Source: Saccharina japonica (taxonomy: Eukaryota > Sar > Phaeophyceae > Laminariales > Laminariaceae). From it: a stretch of 64,000 bases of DNA. Positions within the stretch are counted from its first letter, which is position 1. The number at the start of each line of letters is the position of its first letter. A model generated the notes under the pieces. The model did not search any database and was not told where the DNA came from. It was given only the letters and a program-made list of their open reading frames with translations. The translations under genes were made by a program, and so were the position numbers. The DNA is taken from contig MEHQ01004504.1 in NCBI GenBank assembly GCA_008828725.1, positions 124,001 to 188,000 on the forward strand, given 5' to 3'. Shown in pieces: positions 1-11,425 of this stretch.

Positions 1-1460
1 TAACGAGACCATCGCTTAGAATATATAGGTCAACGTCATCTTGAACAGGCTCCAGATGCACGACTGCAATCCGGTGCATACGCAAGGAGATACACTGGAA
101 CTTCAAACAAGCCTCACATCATCGCGATTGTGTCGCGCGTCCGGGACTTTCAACATGCATGGCAGGAGAACCGGTCATGTGGACAAGTACGACCCGGCGT
201 TTGGTGTACACGAGGGGTTCTGCCTATCTAACATAGGTTTCGCAGTCTAACAACTGTAAAAGCGCTGGTATTTCCCATTTGTTCCTTTGTTCGTGAGCGA
301 CGGAATCATTGGGAGACGGTTCTTTGCTTGTTGCGAAATGACCGGGGTCAATGTTAAAGGCTACTATTAAGACTAACATCTTACTTACTTGGTCGTTTAA
401 TTGACTGAACTATGCGTTTGGTTCCAGTCGTGTAGGCTATTATAGGAGTTCAGCCTGTACAATGCCTGCAGATGGTATGGGGGTGGGCAGAGACGTAGCA
501 CACTGCCATATTGTAGTTTGTTCATTCATTTCTACTGTAGATTAATTAACTGGTTGCTGGGGCATTTTTTTTCGCATCTTATTTGGTAGTTTACGTACGA
601 AGCAACGTGAAGGATGTGTGACAAGACTGCACCCGTACTATCGCCGTTCACACACGGGCCTGGATATGTTGTTAGATTGTTGCCTATACGGTAAACATCG
701 TCCGTGCAGCAAAACGCGTTGTTGTGCAGGTCTTCGAGATCGCGGAGAGTTTACGTCAGTGTCGAAGTTTCCTCACGCAAGTACCTGATTTCGTCAAGCA
801 AATATTTCATTCGATGTCTAATACCAAAAATTGATGATGTTACCTCCATCGAGGGGTTGTGTTGGTGATAGGCACCTAGCCACAGCCGTAGCCCGTAGCC
901 TACCGAGTCGCTGATCGGTATCAGTCATTTGTAGTCAGTGCTCAGTAGCACTGTTTATCTATTCACTGCTGTATACTTGACACAATACTGGTATTGTCTG
1001 GTGCAGTATTCAAAAGGCGGCGTAACTATACCGCTATGCTGCGTAATCGGTTTGTTTTCTGAAGTCGGTCGAATACATTTGTTGTCGTCGATACCGGCAT
1101 GTTACGAGAAGTTTCGTCGGAGGGACATGTCGTAGAATGGCACGGAATCGATATCTTACCGTAAGAAATGATCGATCTCCACGAGTCGCCGTCCGTATCG
1201 ATGCTGGGAATATTGAATACTGCTTAGTATCGATACTGGGAACTTTGCTGTAGGTCTGACAGTGCAACGACCCGGTATTAGCCGTAGAGCATGGATCTCG
1301 CCGAGCGTTGATTGACAATGGCAACATTTGTTCTAGGAAAAATTACCCGAGCAACACAGCGACGTTTCTCTGAGATGATGAGTACCTGTTCAAAATACGC
1401 GGAACAATCGCTCGTGATCGTAAGACGCACCACAATGGGATATTCATATTCGACAGAAGC
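1..1460. other. intergenic, nothing recognised
   Basis: I see no coding signal, RNA gene or clear repeat here. The open frames are short and overlap on opposite strands without similarity to anything I know. The segment from 950 to 1460 is rich in TA-type dinucleotides and contains no long frame. Confidence 0.5.
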
Positions 1461-2006
1461 CACGCCCGGTAAGAGTTAAGCAATGGAGAGGGGCCTCACA
1501 CAGACACAATGCATATTGTCCATTAGAGAGCCCAGGAATATCTGGGAAATCCAGTGGCGACAAACTACGAAACAGAGACTAATCTATATTACGCGTAGCT
1601 GCGGCTGTTTGACCGAAACTTTCCTAGAACAAAATAATTACAAAATCCAATTAATACTGGTAGCTACTTGTGTACAACGAGGTGTCCGTACAAACTACAT
1701 ACCAGTAGTAAAAGTGGCAGCAGTACACAGTACCACGCCCGGTAAGAGTTAAGCAATGGAGAGGGGCCTCACACAGACACAATGCATATTGTCCATTAGA
1801 GAGCCCAGGAATCTCTGGGAAATCCAGTGGCGACAAACTACGAAACAGAGACTAATCTATATTACGCGTAGCTGCGGCTGTTTGACCGAAACTTTCCTAG
1901 AACAAAATAATTACAAAATCCATATTAATACTGGTAGCTACTTGTGTACAACGAGGTGTCCGTACAAACTACATACCAGTAGTAAAAGTGGCAGCAGTAC
2001 ACAGTA
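1461..2006. repeat. 273-bp tandem duplication
   Basis: The block starting CACGCCCGGTAAGAGTTAAG at 1461 is repeated from 1734 with only a few differences, for example AATATCTGG against AATCTCTGG. The second copy runs into a short CAGTACA microsatellite near 1995-2020. Open frames of 89 and 137 codons start at the same place in both copies (ATGGAGAGGGGC) but differ at the end and resemble no family I know, so I treat this as repeat DNA. The high identity suggests a recent duplication. Confidence 0.85.
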
Positions 2007-2734
2007 CACAGTACACAGGTCCCCGCCTTCACAATGTGGGCGAATAAAAAAACTTGCAGAGACAATAAGCGATGTAGCAAACCCTGCGAGGTGTCGGGAA
2101 CCTCTTAATGATTCCGCCTCGCGGTATGCTCCATTGTACAATCTCTCCAGACTTATTTATTACGCCTAAATTTTGTAAGGGGGGGCATCCCGGTCACCTG
2201 CATAGTAGCTGCTGGCTCCAATTCAAACATATCTCGCCTCGATCACCATGAACGGTTGTTACCTTACCTTACCTGCATGTGGATCAGCTACGAGACCTCA
2301 TGGTGGACGGATCTAGTCATAGCCCCAGCGATAAGCTCAACTCGTGGGGTCAAGACGATGATGGGCAAAAAGACGACGCGCCAACCTCACGTTGAAGTCG
2401 TCCTTACAATACAAGTGTGTACCGTATGTAGCGCAAGGGAGACCGGCTGTGGGGGAAAACCCGAAATGCACTTAAAAGCCAGCAAGTGTTTCGCCCTTTG
2501 TGTAACCCAAAAGCTATACTGGTAGCCCGCCCACATAACCCCGAACCGGCCGTTCTTGACGACCAATAAGAACTACTGAACAGATATCCTTATGCACTTT
2601 TAACCTCTTAACTAGCCCAAGCTCAGGGTTTTGATGCGTTCCTCAGTGGCATGCTTGTTTTCTGCGGGGATACGGCGGCAGGCCCGCTTAGAGGCCGTTC
2701 CGCCGCCACCCTCGTTGTGGTCGTCATGAGGTAT
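2007..2734. other. intergenic, nothing recognised
   Basis: This is the stretch between the tandem duplication and the remnant of an EsV-1-7 gene tail. An open frame at 2256-2525 (plus) has no recognisable domain. I see no RNA gene. Confidence 0.4.
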
Positions 2735-2870
2735 TTAGCCAAAGGAAGAAGAGGAACGCAAACCATCGTGGGCGCGGGCAATCTCCACCGCAGCAATGAG
2801 CACGGAGTGTCCGTCCTCGAAGTGGGCGTGATCAGGGGAGTATGACAAGCCGTCCTGGTTCAGAAATGCT
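2735..2870 (-). pseudogene. duplicated 3' tail fragment of the EsV-1-7 gene
   Basis: Immediately downstream of the 280-aa EsV-1-7 gene the minus strand repeats a worn copy of that gene's C-terminal part. Its translation contains SPDHAHFEDGHSVLIAAVEI followed by a serine run. The gene itself has LDHAPLDDRFVARTAAAEM and a serine run at the equivalent place. Nucleotide similarity is also visible between the plus-strand stretches at 2750-2850 and 2985-3090. No cysteine-rich repeats remain. It looks like the leftover of a partial tandem duplication and is not expected to be functional on its own. Confidence 0.6.
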
Positions 2871-3713
2871 TTAAGGAGATGACGCTCTGCGATATAGCCG
2901 GTGACGAGTCCGTCTTGCGGACGTTTTGAAGCCGCCGACATTGTCGTCAATGTCCGTCCTTGAGCAGAGAGAAGATGAGGAAGAAGAGCATTCCTTGCCG
3001 CGGGCCATCTCCGCAGCAGCAGTGCGCGCAACGAATCTATCATCGAGGGGAGCGTGGTCGAGGCAGTGTGTAAGCTTAGTCCCATCGATCCCCCAGTTCG
3101 ACCGTTTCAGGCAACCCGCCTCGTCACATAGCACTCCGACGCTCCCACTCGTCGTCGCACAGCCCGAGATCTCCCTCTTTACTCGGACGCATGCGCGGGA
3201 CGCATCGTCTGGTCGTGCAAGTCGAGGAGTACCAACAACCTTGGAATAATATTTCGACGAACGCTTGACGACGTTAACCATTCCATGCTCGGCATGAACT
3301 TTGCAGTACGCCTTCTTCCTGCCCTTGAAATTGTAGTGCGGTGCCGTCATGCAGGGGTCCTGCAAGCACCGCGCGCTTACGACGTTTACCATGCCGTCCT
3401 CAGCATGCAGCTTGCAGTACACCGCCGGCTTGCTTCCATTGAAATTAAAGCTCGGGCCCTTCGTGCAGGAGTCGAATAAACAGCGCTTGTTTTTGACGTT
3501 CACCATCCCGTCCTCAGCATGTTGCTTGCAGTACTTAGCCGGCTTGCTTCCATCGAAATGATAGCTCGGTCGCGTCGTGCACGAACCATGTAAACACCGC
3601 ACGCCAGCGACATTTACCATGCCGTCTTCAGCATGCATCTTGCAGTACGCCGGCTTACTTCCCTTGAAGTTGAAGTTCGCATGCAATCGGCACTTCAGGC
3701 AAAAGCGTCCCAT
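2871..3713 (-). CDS. EsV-1-7 repeat protein, 4 repeats plus divergent C-terminal finger
   Basis: This is a single open frame of 280 residues. Four tandem EsV-1-7 repeats of 35-38 residues fill roughly residues 5-150. Each has paired cysteines (C-x4-C, but C-x2-C in the first), an aromatic/Asn/Gly core such as FNFKGSKPA, then YCK-x-H and GMVNV. These Cys/His patterns are thought to bind zinc. The family includes IMMEDIATE UPRIGHT, which controls the initial body plan in Ectocarpus, and a gene of the EsV-1 virus. A fifth degenerate unit (CDEAGC ... THCLDH) lies near residues 200-225, followed by serine-rich and acidic stretches and a basic ARRTRHRLYRR end that could act in nuclear import. I chose the ATG at 3711-3713; the frame extends upstream only through GTG codons. 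The same C-terminal module ends the large gene at 24-26.5 kb. A role in transcription or signalling is inference. Confidence 0.85.
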   Translation of the reverse strand: MGRFCLKCRLHANFNFKGSKPAYCKMHAEDGMVNVAGVRCLHGSCTTRPSYHFDGSKPAKYCKQHAEDGMVNVKNKRCLFDSCTKGPSFNFNGSKPAVYCKLHAEDGMVNVVSARCLQDPCMTAPHYNFKGRKKAYCKVHAEHGMVNVVKRSSKYYSKVVGTPRLARPDDASRACVRVKREISGCATTSGSVGVLCDEAGCLKRSNWGIDGTKLTHCLDHAPLDDRFVARTAAAEMARGKECSSSSSSLCSRTDIDDNVGGFKTSARRTRHRLYRRASSP

Positions 3714-3729
3714 TTTCACCACCCGCTAT

Positions 3730-3915
3730 ATAGTGCGGCGAACTTCCCCCGATGAAAAGCCTATAAGCAAACGCCTCCAGAAGTTCAGGAGGGAAGGAGG
3801 GGCAGATACGGATGCGTATCTTTGGTCTGGCACTGGCACACCTGTCGTCGTTCGTGGAACCGGCATTGGCAACGAATGTAAGGGTCTCGAAGATGTGTAT
3901 CTGCGGCACGCCAAC
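3730..3915 (-). promoter_or_regulatory. conserved 5' flank of the EsV-1-7 gene
   Basis: Reading into the gene on the minus strand, this flank resembles the flank of the large EsV-1-7 gene (23950-24110). Shared stretches include GGTTCCAC followed by AACGACGACAGGTGTG here, and GGTTCCACTCACAACGACAG there. Conservation outside the reading frame suggests a shared 5'UTR or promoter inherited by duplication. No TATA or initiator element can be assigned confidently. Confidence 0.4.
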
Positions 3916-3918
3916 TTG

Positions 3919-3919
3919 G

Positions 3920-4002
<83 letters not shown>
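3919..4002. repeat. (TTG)n microsatellite, about 27 units
   Basis: This is an uninterrupted TTG run on the plus strand (CAA on the minus strand), about 200 bp upstream of the 280-aa EsV-1-7 gene. Open frames through it give only poly-Cys, poly-Val or poly-Asn and are artefacts. The matching flank of the large EsV-1-7 gene holds a short broken run of CAA/GACAAC triplets near 23912-23940. Confidence 0.98.
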
Positions 4003-4004
4003 CT

Positions 4005-5968
4005 TTCTGATCATGTTTGCACCACACAAAACGCAGCGAAACACATCCAACCCGTTTGTATTTGACTGCAGCACACGCTTTAAAGACAACGTGTTTTCAC
4101 AATAGACCGGGAGCAATTTTGGTCAACGTCAACCAAGAGTCAACAGCTACCGTTACAAATAATATATATATATACCTTGTATATATACTGGTGATTTACT
4201 CACCTTGCACTAGATGATCGCCCAAAGCGTGACCCGTATGGTACAATTAAACAAAAACCGAAAATGTCAGGGATACATTCGGAACTTCTACGTACCGCAA
4301 GGAGTAACCACGCGCTAGACGAGCCCCAGTAACATAATGGTCGCCCGGGTCTTCACGTTTGGGCTGTTTCTATCTATTGGGTATTTGTTTTGGCGGATGC
4401 TCGTGCCCCCCCGCGTGGGATCAGGGGGCTCGGTGGACCCTGGCCACGGCTGGTTAAATGTCAGGTTCAGTTTGGGAGGCCCAGATCCGAGTGGAATCAG
4501 CTCTGGATGGGACCAGTGAGTCAAGCGGGAGGGCTCGGGTTATTCTCAATCGACTGCGTGGGAACTAAACACAACACAAATTTGTTTCAAGATGATAACT
4601 AAGCGGACAGCTACCAATAGTCGACCAGAGATGGAGGGAAGTAGACCCCGATCCCAAGCGAGGCTAACCACCCCCCCCCCCGCCGCTGGCCGGCGAGGCC
4701 TTGTTGGAAGCGACGTCCTAACGACAAAAAACACGCCTCTCTGTTTATATGGTATTTGTTTTGTCCATGGTGAGATGGGCTGTGAGGCGGACAGACAGAA
4801 GGAAACTGGCTTCGCAGTCGGGGTTCAATACAGTTTTGCCCGACCACTGCATCGACACGGAATAGAGAGGGGGGACATCAACAAGAAAAAAACATACGAG
4901 GAAGTGTGTGGCGACGATGAAACGATCATATTATCTTTGTGTTCGCTCAGATATCTCCTCCTGAAACACAGCAGTAAATGCGTTTTGTTCGTCATACAGG
5001 TATAGTGAGTTTAATGGACGTACGTAGGGTCACATTTACTAGCAGCACCCACTGGCAGGCTCGATCAGTAGACATATACTGACAATCTATACGGTATCAG
5101 TGCGTGGTTCTCCGACGCAAGCTTCTACTTGTATTGACTTCGCGACAACAGCAGCAGCAGTATCAAGCGTTTTGCTACTGTACCAAACTGTGCACTGTTG
5201 TCTGTCGTGCGTGAGATTCTACGTATACCCTTGCTTCAATGGCTTCCCACCGGAAAGGCGGTGGAGCGCACCTACTTGTGACTGACAACTTTGCGACGGC
5301 TGTGACAAAGCACCTATCAATAAATTCCGCGCAGTCTAAACACGTACACAGCTTGTCCAGTAGCGGCAAGTCTTCGTCGCAGAATTTCCTCTGATTTTCG
5401 GCACGCTCTGGGTGGCGCACGAAGGCGAACTGGCAGAGAAACAGCCAGACCCAACATCGCCTCTGCAGTATGCGGTGGCACGACCCCCCTCAAGGCTCAA
5501 GGTCCCTGGTGATAATAAGTGGGGTCCTCTTATTTGGTACGAGCGAATGCGAACTTTTATTGACGGCGCGAACACATAGGGACCCTCTTTCGAGCTCGCT
5601 GAAGCCGATGTCGTGGAGCGTACGACGCGTACCTTGTATTTTTCTTTCACGAAGCCAAACACAAACAGTGAAGTCCCCTTTTGATTGGAGCCTGGCTCGT
5701 GACCAGATTATACAAATACGACAACAACTCTACGGTCCACTGCTGTGCACCATCTACCAACGCACACAAGTCGACGACCGTTGAAACTATCCTGCTGCCG
5801 GAGTTCCCAGCGACAGCTATACGATTTCAGACTTGAGAGATGGAATGGCGGGGACAATGCATGGGGGCTCCCGCATAAAACAAGATTCAAAACATTTACA
5901 GAGGCAAACAAAACAGGCAGCAGGGCAGCTGCCGTGAGCATCCCGCGACCTCGGGGCACACTTTTGGA
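4005..5968. other. intergenic, nothing recognised
   Basis: The overlapping short frames have no recognisable domains. There are poly-C tracts near 4670-4682 and short TA microsatellites near 4162-4172. I see no RNA gene. Confidence 0.4.
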
Positions 5969-6110
5969 GTGGAGGGGGGGGGGGGTGTACTCATGTCGTG
6001 CACGGCCGTAGTCATATGACCATAGACCCTCGCATCCCTACAATGCCGGGACGGAGCACGTTAGCACGTTGGGTTTTCACCAACCAGGCAAAGGGTAAAT
6101 AGTTCTGGCG
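5969..6110 (+). repeat. dispersed ~110-bp repeat (copy 1)
   Basis: A G-rich run is followed by GTGTACTCATGTCGTGCACG, a block containing CCATAGACCCTCGCAT, then ATGCCGGGACGGAGCACG and GTTGGGTTTTCACCAACC. Nearly the same sequence occurs reversed at 56100-56240. Weaker copies are at 31535-31625, 32750-32870 and 59735-59850. It is a dispersed family of unknown type, and the short internal inverted segments suggest a small non-autonomous DNA element. Confidence 0.7.
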
Positions 6111-8110
6111 CGCACGTTGTGGCGAAAATAACCGAGCCTGGTGACTCTCCGCAGCTCTGAGTGGAGCCCGTAGTGCCTACACCATGGCAATACAATAACT
6201 CAGATGTTTGAGGCCACACGCTCAATCTTTGTGATTCCCCGTGGCCAAAAACACGGCTCGTGGTGTGTGCGTTTTTACGGTGTTTCAGTAGGTACCTGTT
6301 TTTGGCTTAAATGGAACAGGTGTGCCTGATTTTAGTTTTTTTTGTTTGCTTTAGAAACGACTCAGTTCTACGATTGACTATGTCTGATTTCTCGCCCCAC
6401 CAGAAAGGCTCAGTTCTTGCATAAAACAGTAGTCGATGTATGTACCTGAAACCTATATATTATTCTTCCCAGGTTTGTTTCTGAGCAGAGTGGTATGACT
6501 TACCACAGCCGCACTACTGTATAGCAGTATTACAGCAGTACCACGGCTGGAAGAGAGCAAATACAGCGCGAAACGGGCGCTATGAATTAACCCGCGAAAA
6601 CAAAATTCACCCGGTATCATTAAGCCGAGTTTTTTGTTGCCGTATTGTGCTGTACTCGTATCCCGACGAGGAAAGGCGGAGGGGGTGCACGGGGCCAAAC
6701 GTGACCCGCCCAGAGAGGTAGTCGGGAGAAAGCGGTCGCGTTTGCGAGACCGAGATATCGAAGAGAAGACATATCGAAGCTCGCGATTACAAAAAAAAAA
6801 GTCGAGATCGCATCACGAAACAGACCCAGAAAAAGTAGAACCTCGCTGTCTCCAAGAAACAACCTCGATGTTTCTCCATCTCCGCAACATCCGCCCAGTT
6901 TAGGGTCGCTACGGTCAGCGGCGGCTCGCGACCCCAAGGGTGCGTACTCAGGACTAGACCCGACGGAGGCCGGGGAACGCGACCGGCGAAGAGAGCGGAC
7001 GAGAAAGCGAGGGCCAGGCCCCGAGATCGGAGGCGATCGGACCCTTGCTTCAGGTCGAGACGTTATGCTAAAATTCGATATTTTCAGTCGAGCCTCAGGC
7101 CTCGGGACTCCTTTATTTATATATATATACGTATAGGTAGGAATATACATTACGCCAAGACAACATAAAAATACCCGTCTGATTAAATCGTCCTGTTGAC
7201 TCTGGTAGCATCCAGGGGAGTCATATAACTATATATTTAATGAGGATTTGATATGGAACGCATGGGAGCGGTTTACCATTAAACGTACATACTTGAGTAT
7301 CAACTACGCAATATCGTAGGTTTATGTGATGGGGCGACCGAGTAGAGACGATGATAGAAGGGAATGGAGATGCGCTGGTTCGTTGCTTGAGCTTGAAAGC
7401 AAGCTTCTTCTTCGATATGGAAAGACCTCTTGTTATTATTATTAACCTCGGTAGACTGTAGACTAGGTGAGAGGCAAAAGCCTGGATGACCAAGGGAAGA
7501 ATGAGAAGTGACCTGAGTAGGGGGGGGGGGGGGCGAGTCTGCCTGAGAGCAGACTCTTTTACTCGATCGGCTTAACGGGAGATTACAGTACATCCTTGCC
7601 AACAACCCGTTAATCGGATAGCTACAGCAGCCACTGGAACTTTCCTGTGGTGTTTAGCCATTCTGAAGAAACATCTGTTCTGTCCAACGGATAATACCAT
7701 ATCCTATTCAAGGGGTAATATCGTTCCCATGTTATTCTAAGCGCTAATCCTACGAGATATCTCGTCCTTAGGAAGCTTCTAGTGCTTAGAACCCTCCTAT
7801 GGACTTATAAAGCCTCTGTGCTACGGCCTATCTGATGTACCCAAGGAAACTTCTGTATACGAGAACAATCTTAGCGCCACTAGGCTCTTCACCTGTATGA
7901 TATTCTATCAACCATCTATAGCCGTAAGGACACCACATCACATTAGCCCACCCTGAATAGTCGTATATGCAGACCACACGATGGTCAATGGGTGGTAACA
8001 AAGTTCATCCTAAAAGACCGAGAGAGGGGGGTCGAAGATGCGGCTATTCAAAACAATCAAAATGAGGCTATAGATTCTCCCACACCTCGTAGTGAGGCCT
8101 AAGCATCACG
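6111..8110. other. intergenic, no supported gene
   Basis: The longest frame here (minus, 6620-7150) has biased composition and no known domain. A poly-G run lies at 7520-7533. The block from 7600 to 8110 has no long frame on either strand; it may be decayed repeat DNA, but I cannot assign it. Confidence 0.4.
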
Positions 8111-8114
8111 GAGA

Positions 8115-8459
8115 GTTATAAGGATTACCCTGAGCTGGGTAATCGATCGATCTTTTACCCCGATAGCTCAGCAGGTAATACCCTCACATTATGCGTCGTC
8201 GGCAGGACACGGGTTCGAATCTCACTTCGAACGTTTCTTTTTTCAGAAACGCTTGCGCGTGCGTCCCCAAATAACACGTCTCCCTGGTTCCCCAGGTATT
8301 GAAACGAAGCGGGTAGGTCAACGTACGGCCGTATACGGTACCGGCGTCCCAAATATTCCGCCGTTCAGAGGGGGGGGAGAGTGTTATAAGGATTACCCTG
8401 AGCTGGGTAATCGATCGATCTTTTACCCCGATAGCTCAGCAGGTAATACCCTCACATTT
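8115..8459 (+). repeat. tRNA-derived repeat with a 76-bp direct duplication
   Basis: Two direct copies of the same 76 bp lie at 8115-8190 and 8383-8459, about 190 bp apart. Each contains TAGCTCAGCAGG, a good match to the RNA polymerase III A box. In the first copy a B-box match (GGTTCGAATC) follows about 40 bp downstream. The second copy is cut off before the B box. The A/B arrangement is typical of a tRNA or tRNA-derived SINE head. The flanks do not fold into a proper acceptor stem, so I do not call a functional tRNA. Confidence 0.6.
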
Positions 8460-8865
8460 AACTCACAAACACCATACGAGGTGTTATACATGGGATATAG
8501 AACGAGTGCGCGCCGCATGAGCGTGTCTGACGCATCAAGCAGCTTGCAAAGCTACGTTTCAACCATTCCATCGGTCGTACTCACAGCTCACGTATGTCGA
8601 CAATGGGATACTGTAAACCCTGCTTTCGATGCTCATTCACTACGAGGTATACGTCTAATGTCGCTCACAAACCCGTACTTTCAAAATCATGTAGTCACCT
8701 GGTGGACCTCGCAATCCCGACGACCTCTCACATGACCCGAGTTCGCCCGCTGCGCCGGCTGTAGAGGTTGTGGTACTGTTGATCTCGCCATCAAGAGTGT
8801 GGGATATCGAAACCAAAAACGTTTCGGTACGATAAGGCCGAAATAACTTCAATAACGATATCGAT

Positions 8866-9085
8866 AACGATAGTTATCGTTACCCAACCCAAAATCCCAA
8901 GAAGTCGATAGTACGATAACGATAACGATAACGATAACGATAACGATAACGATAACGATAACACTATCGATAACGATAACGATAACAATATCGATAACGA
9001 TAACGATAACAATATCGATAACGATAACGATAACAATATCGATAACGATAACGATAACAATATCGATAACGATATCGAAAACGAT
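8866..9085. repeat. (GATAAC)n hexanucleotide array
   Basis: A long run of GATAAC units is interspersed with ATATCGATAACGATAACGAT and similar variants, so the array contains many short TATCGATA palindromes. Minus-strand frames through it give only Leu/Ser repeats and are not genes. Confidence 0.95.
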
Positions 9086-9631
9086 AATGGTGGCGAAAAC
9101 AGACGTACGAAGCCCCGCGCAAAGCTCATCCGCCTATTTTCATATTTTTCTTGTCGCGTGATCAACACGAGACCCTGAAAAATTCGCATCTCAAAAGCCC
9201 CAACGTCTCCACCACGAGTTGTGTACGTAGGCCCTGCCGCTCTGCGGCGTACTCGGTGATGGGTGCCATGTTATCATACCAATTCAAATATGCTGTGTGT
9301 GCTCATGCCTTATGATGTTTTCCTTACACACACAAGTGTAATAGGGGGGTGCATATATATCGTGTCCATGAGGTTGGCGGTGAACGATAGAAAGGTGCGT
9401 TTTAGGCCTGATTTTGAGTTATTTTCGAGCTACATACAGTAGTAACTCGCAGTGAGCTTAACCAGTGCGCTGTTTCTTGTTCGCGCTTCAACTTGCTCGC
9501 CCCGCCCGGCTTTGCCGGGGACAGCCTCGGCCGTGCTCTTGTCCTGTCCCGGCGGGCCTGCATTTTGTTTCCTTTCCAAAAATAGTTCTTGCGACATCAA
9601 CTGTCTACTCGTACATAGATACACTAGAGGT

Positions 9632-10185
9632 ATTAGCCTTTAGCCAATTACCCGGGTACTCGCGAGTATTACCTAGCTTTCTAATACCCGTCACTAGTTC
9701 GTGTAACACTCCATACTCGCCGATTATTTGGGGCCCGGGTACCCGGGTACCCGGGTACCCGTTGATTTACCTTCAAAATCCTGGAGATGGCAACTTATCG
9801 TCCCCTATATCATGTCCCCTGCTTAGTATTTGGTAAATATTCTCGAGGAAACCCTTTTCAAAATGAAAATGCTGTCTCATGCCTCACATGTCACACCATC
9901 AAAGTGTTACCCTTTTGCCAATTACCCCGGTACTCGCGAGTAATACCCGGCTTGCTAATACCCGTGACGGGTACAGGTAACACTTCACCCTCGCCGATTA
10001 TTTGAGCCCCAGGCATTCGGGTACTCGGCTGTTAGATGAGTACCCGGATATTAAACGGGTACCCGCCGTTAAACGGGTACCCGGGTACCCGCCCAAAATG
10101 GCCGTAAATACTCGCGAGTACCCGGGTATTTTTTTCAAAGTTGGCGGGTACCCGTTTAAGGCGGGCACTCGTCGAGTAACACCTC
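9632..10185. repeat. GGGTACCCG/ACTCGCGAGT palindrome-rich repeat, two copies
   Basis: Two related blocks start at about 9640 and 9908. Both read CCAATTACCC, then ACTCGCGAGT, then CGCCGATTATTTG. They run into arrays of the self-complementary unit ACCCGGGT/GGGTACCC. A more degraded relative, also built round ACTCGCGAGT, lies at 21975-22330. Such palindromic units should form hairpins. I see no coding function. Confidence 0.75.
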
Positions 10186-10790
10186 TAATATATACACATC
10201 AATCTAGGTCAACATAAATGAATAATAAGTCGGATAGTTCAACACATGCGAAGGTTTTCCCCCTTCTTTCTGCTTCACAGGTCGGATGTTCTAATCCTGG
10301 AAATATCCTGGGTGTGCTTAGTTTTTGAGCGCCATGCGTTTTCCCTTTTTGGGGTGCCATTTGTTGCCGGGCCTACCGGGTAAGACAGCACTTATGAACA
10401 TAAAAATAATCTCCTACTTGCTGCTCCAGCCACGTTGTGTTGGTATGATACGTCGGCACTGCTGTTTGTCATGGCACCCCGGGTTTTCTTGTTAGATATC
10501 CCGTACTGCTGTCGTCCTCCTACGAGCTACACATATATACCAGGAGATACATAGCTCAGCTGTGTATCCCATGATAACACAGATTGCGCACATACCAACA
10601 CCATCAGCAGCAGCAGCAGCAGTTTGCCATAATTAATATACAGCTGTTGTACCTTTTGCACCGATGCCTTTATGTCGAATTGTCAAGAGTTCGGCGTCCC
10701 GAAAGCATCAGAAGTTTGACAACCGAGAATAGGACTTGTCCCTACGTATCGTATACCAGAGCTTTGTGCACGGATCTACATTATTTGACT
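10186..10790. other. intergenic, (CAG)n tract
   Basis: No gene is supported. A short CAG microsatellite lies at 10602-10622. Confidence 0.4.
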
Positions 10791-10796
10791 TTTTCG

Positions 10797-10942
10797 TGGC
10801 GCGTGTCGCGGCATGTCGCGACGCGTGCCGCGATGCGTGCCGCGACGCGTCACGATATGCCGCGACATGCCGCGACACATGCCGCGGCGTGTGTCGCGAC
10901 CTGTGTCGCGTTACGTGTCGCGGCGTGTCGCGACATTGTTGT
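10797..10942. repeat. TCGCGA-rich minisatellite, array 1
   Basis: Tandem degenerate units of about 9-10 bp are built from CGCGAC and RTGYCGCG. The units are nearly self-complementary, so the array reads similarly on both strands. A second array of the same motif lies at 11171-11425, about 230 bp away. Open frames here give Arg/Cys/Asp or Ala/Thr repeats and are not supported as genes. Confidence 0.9.
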
Positions 10943-11170
10943 GAAGAATAACCACTACACCAGCGCCCCTGCCAAAAAGACAGGTCCCATCAGGATATGA
11001 TCCCATAAGAGCCTTCTGGTTAAAAACCGTGAGGAGCGAAGCGACGAACCACCCTATACCGGTGCAGGCGCGAAGCGCAAGGTCTACCCTGATCCCACAG
11101 TAATACCGGCCAGTAAACCTGGAGACTACACGTCCCCTCCTAAAATGATGATCTACGTGAACCTCGTCAC

Positions 11171-11425
11171 GCTCGTCGCGGCAGGTGTCGCGCGCTACGC
11201 GTCGCGACACTTGACACCTGCCGTGACACCTGCCGCGACGCGTCGCGACACTTGCCGCGACACCTGCCGCGACACCTGCCGCGACACCTACCGCGACACG
11301 CGTCGCGACATGTCGCGGCATGCCGCATAGGTCCGCGACGTGTTGCGGCATGTGTCGCGACGCGTCGCGACATGCCGCGACAGTTGCCGCGACGCGTCGC
11401 GACATGCCGCGACACGTGTCGCGAA
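11171..11425. repeat. TCGCGA-rich minisatellite, array 2
   Basis: This has the same nearly palindromic units as at 10797-10942, for example CTGCCGCGACACCTGCCGCG. The density of CpG and of the TCGCGA six-mer is far above the surroundings. The spacer between the two arrays (10943-11170) is ordinary sequence. Confidence 0.9.

Noticed and set aside
3785-4065. Open frames with poly-Cys, poly-Val or poly-Asn
   Set aside because: They are translations of the TTG/CAA microsatellite at 3919-4002.
6620-7150. 176-codon minus-strand frame
   Set aside because: It has low complexity and no domain, and no start context or splice partner supports it.
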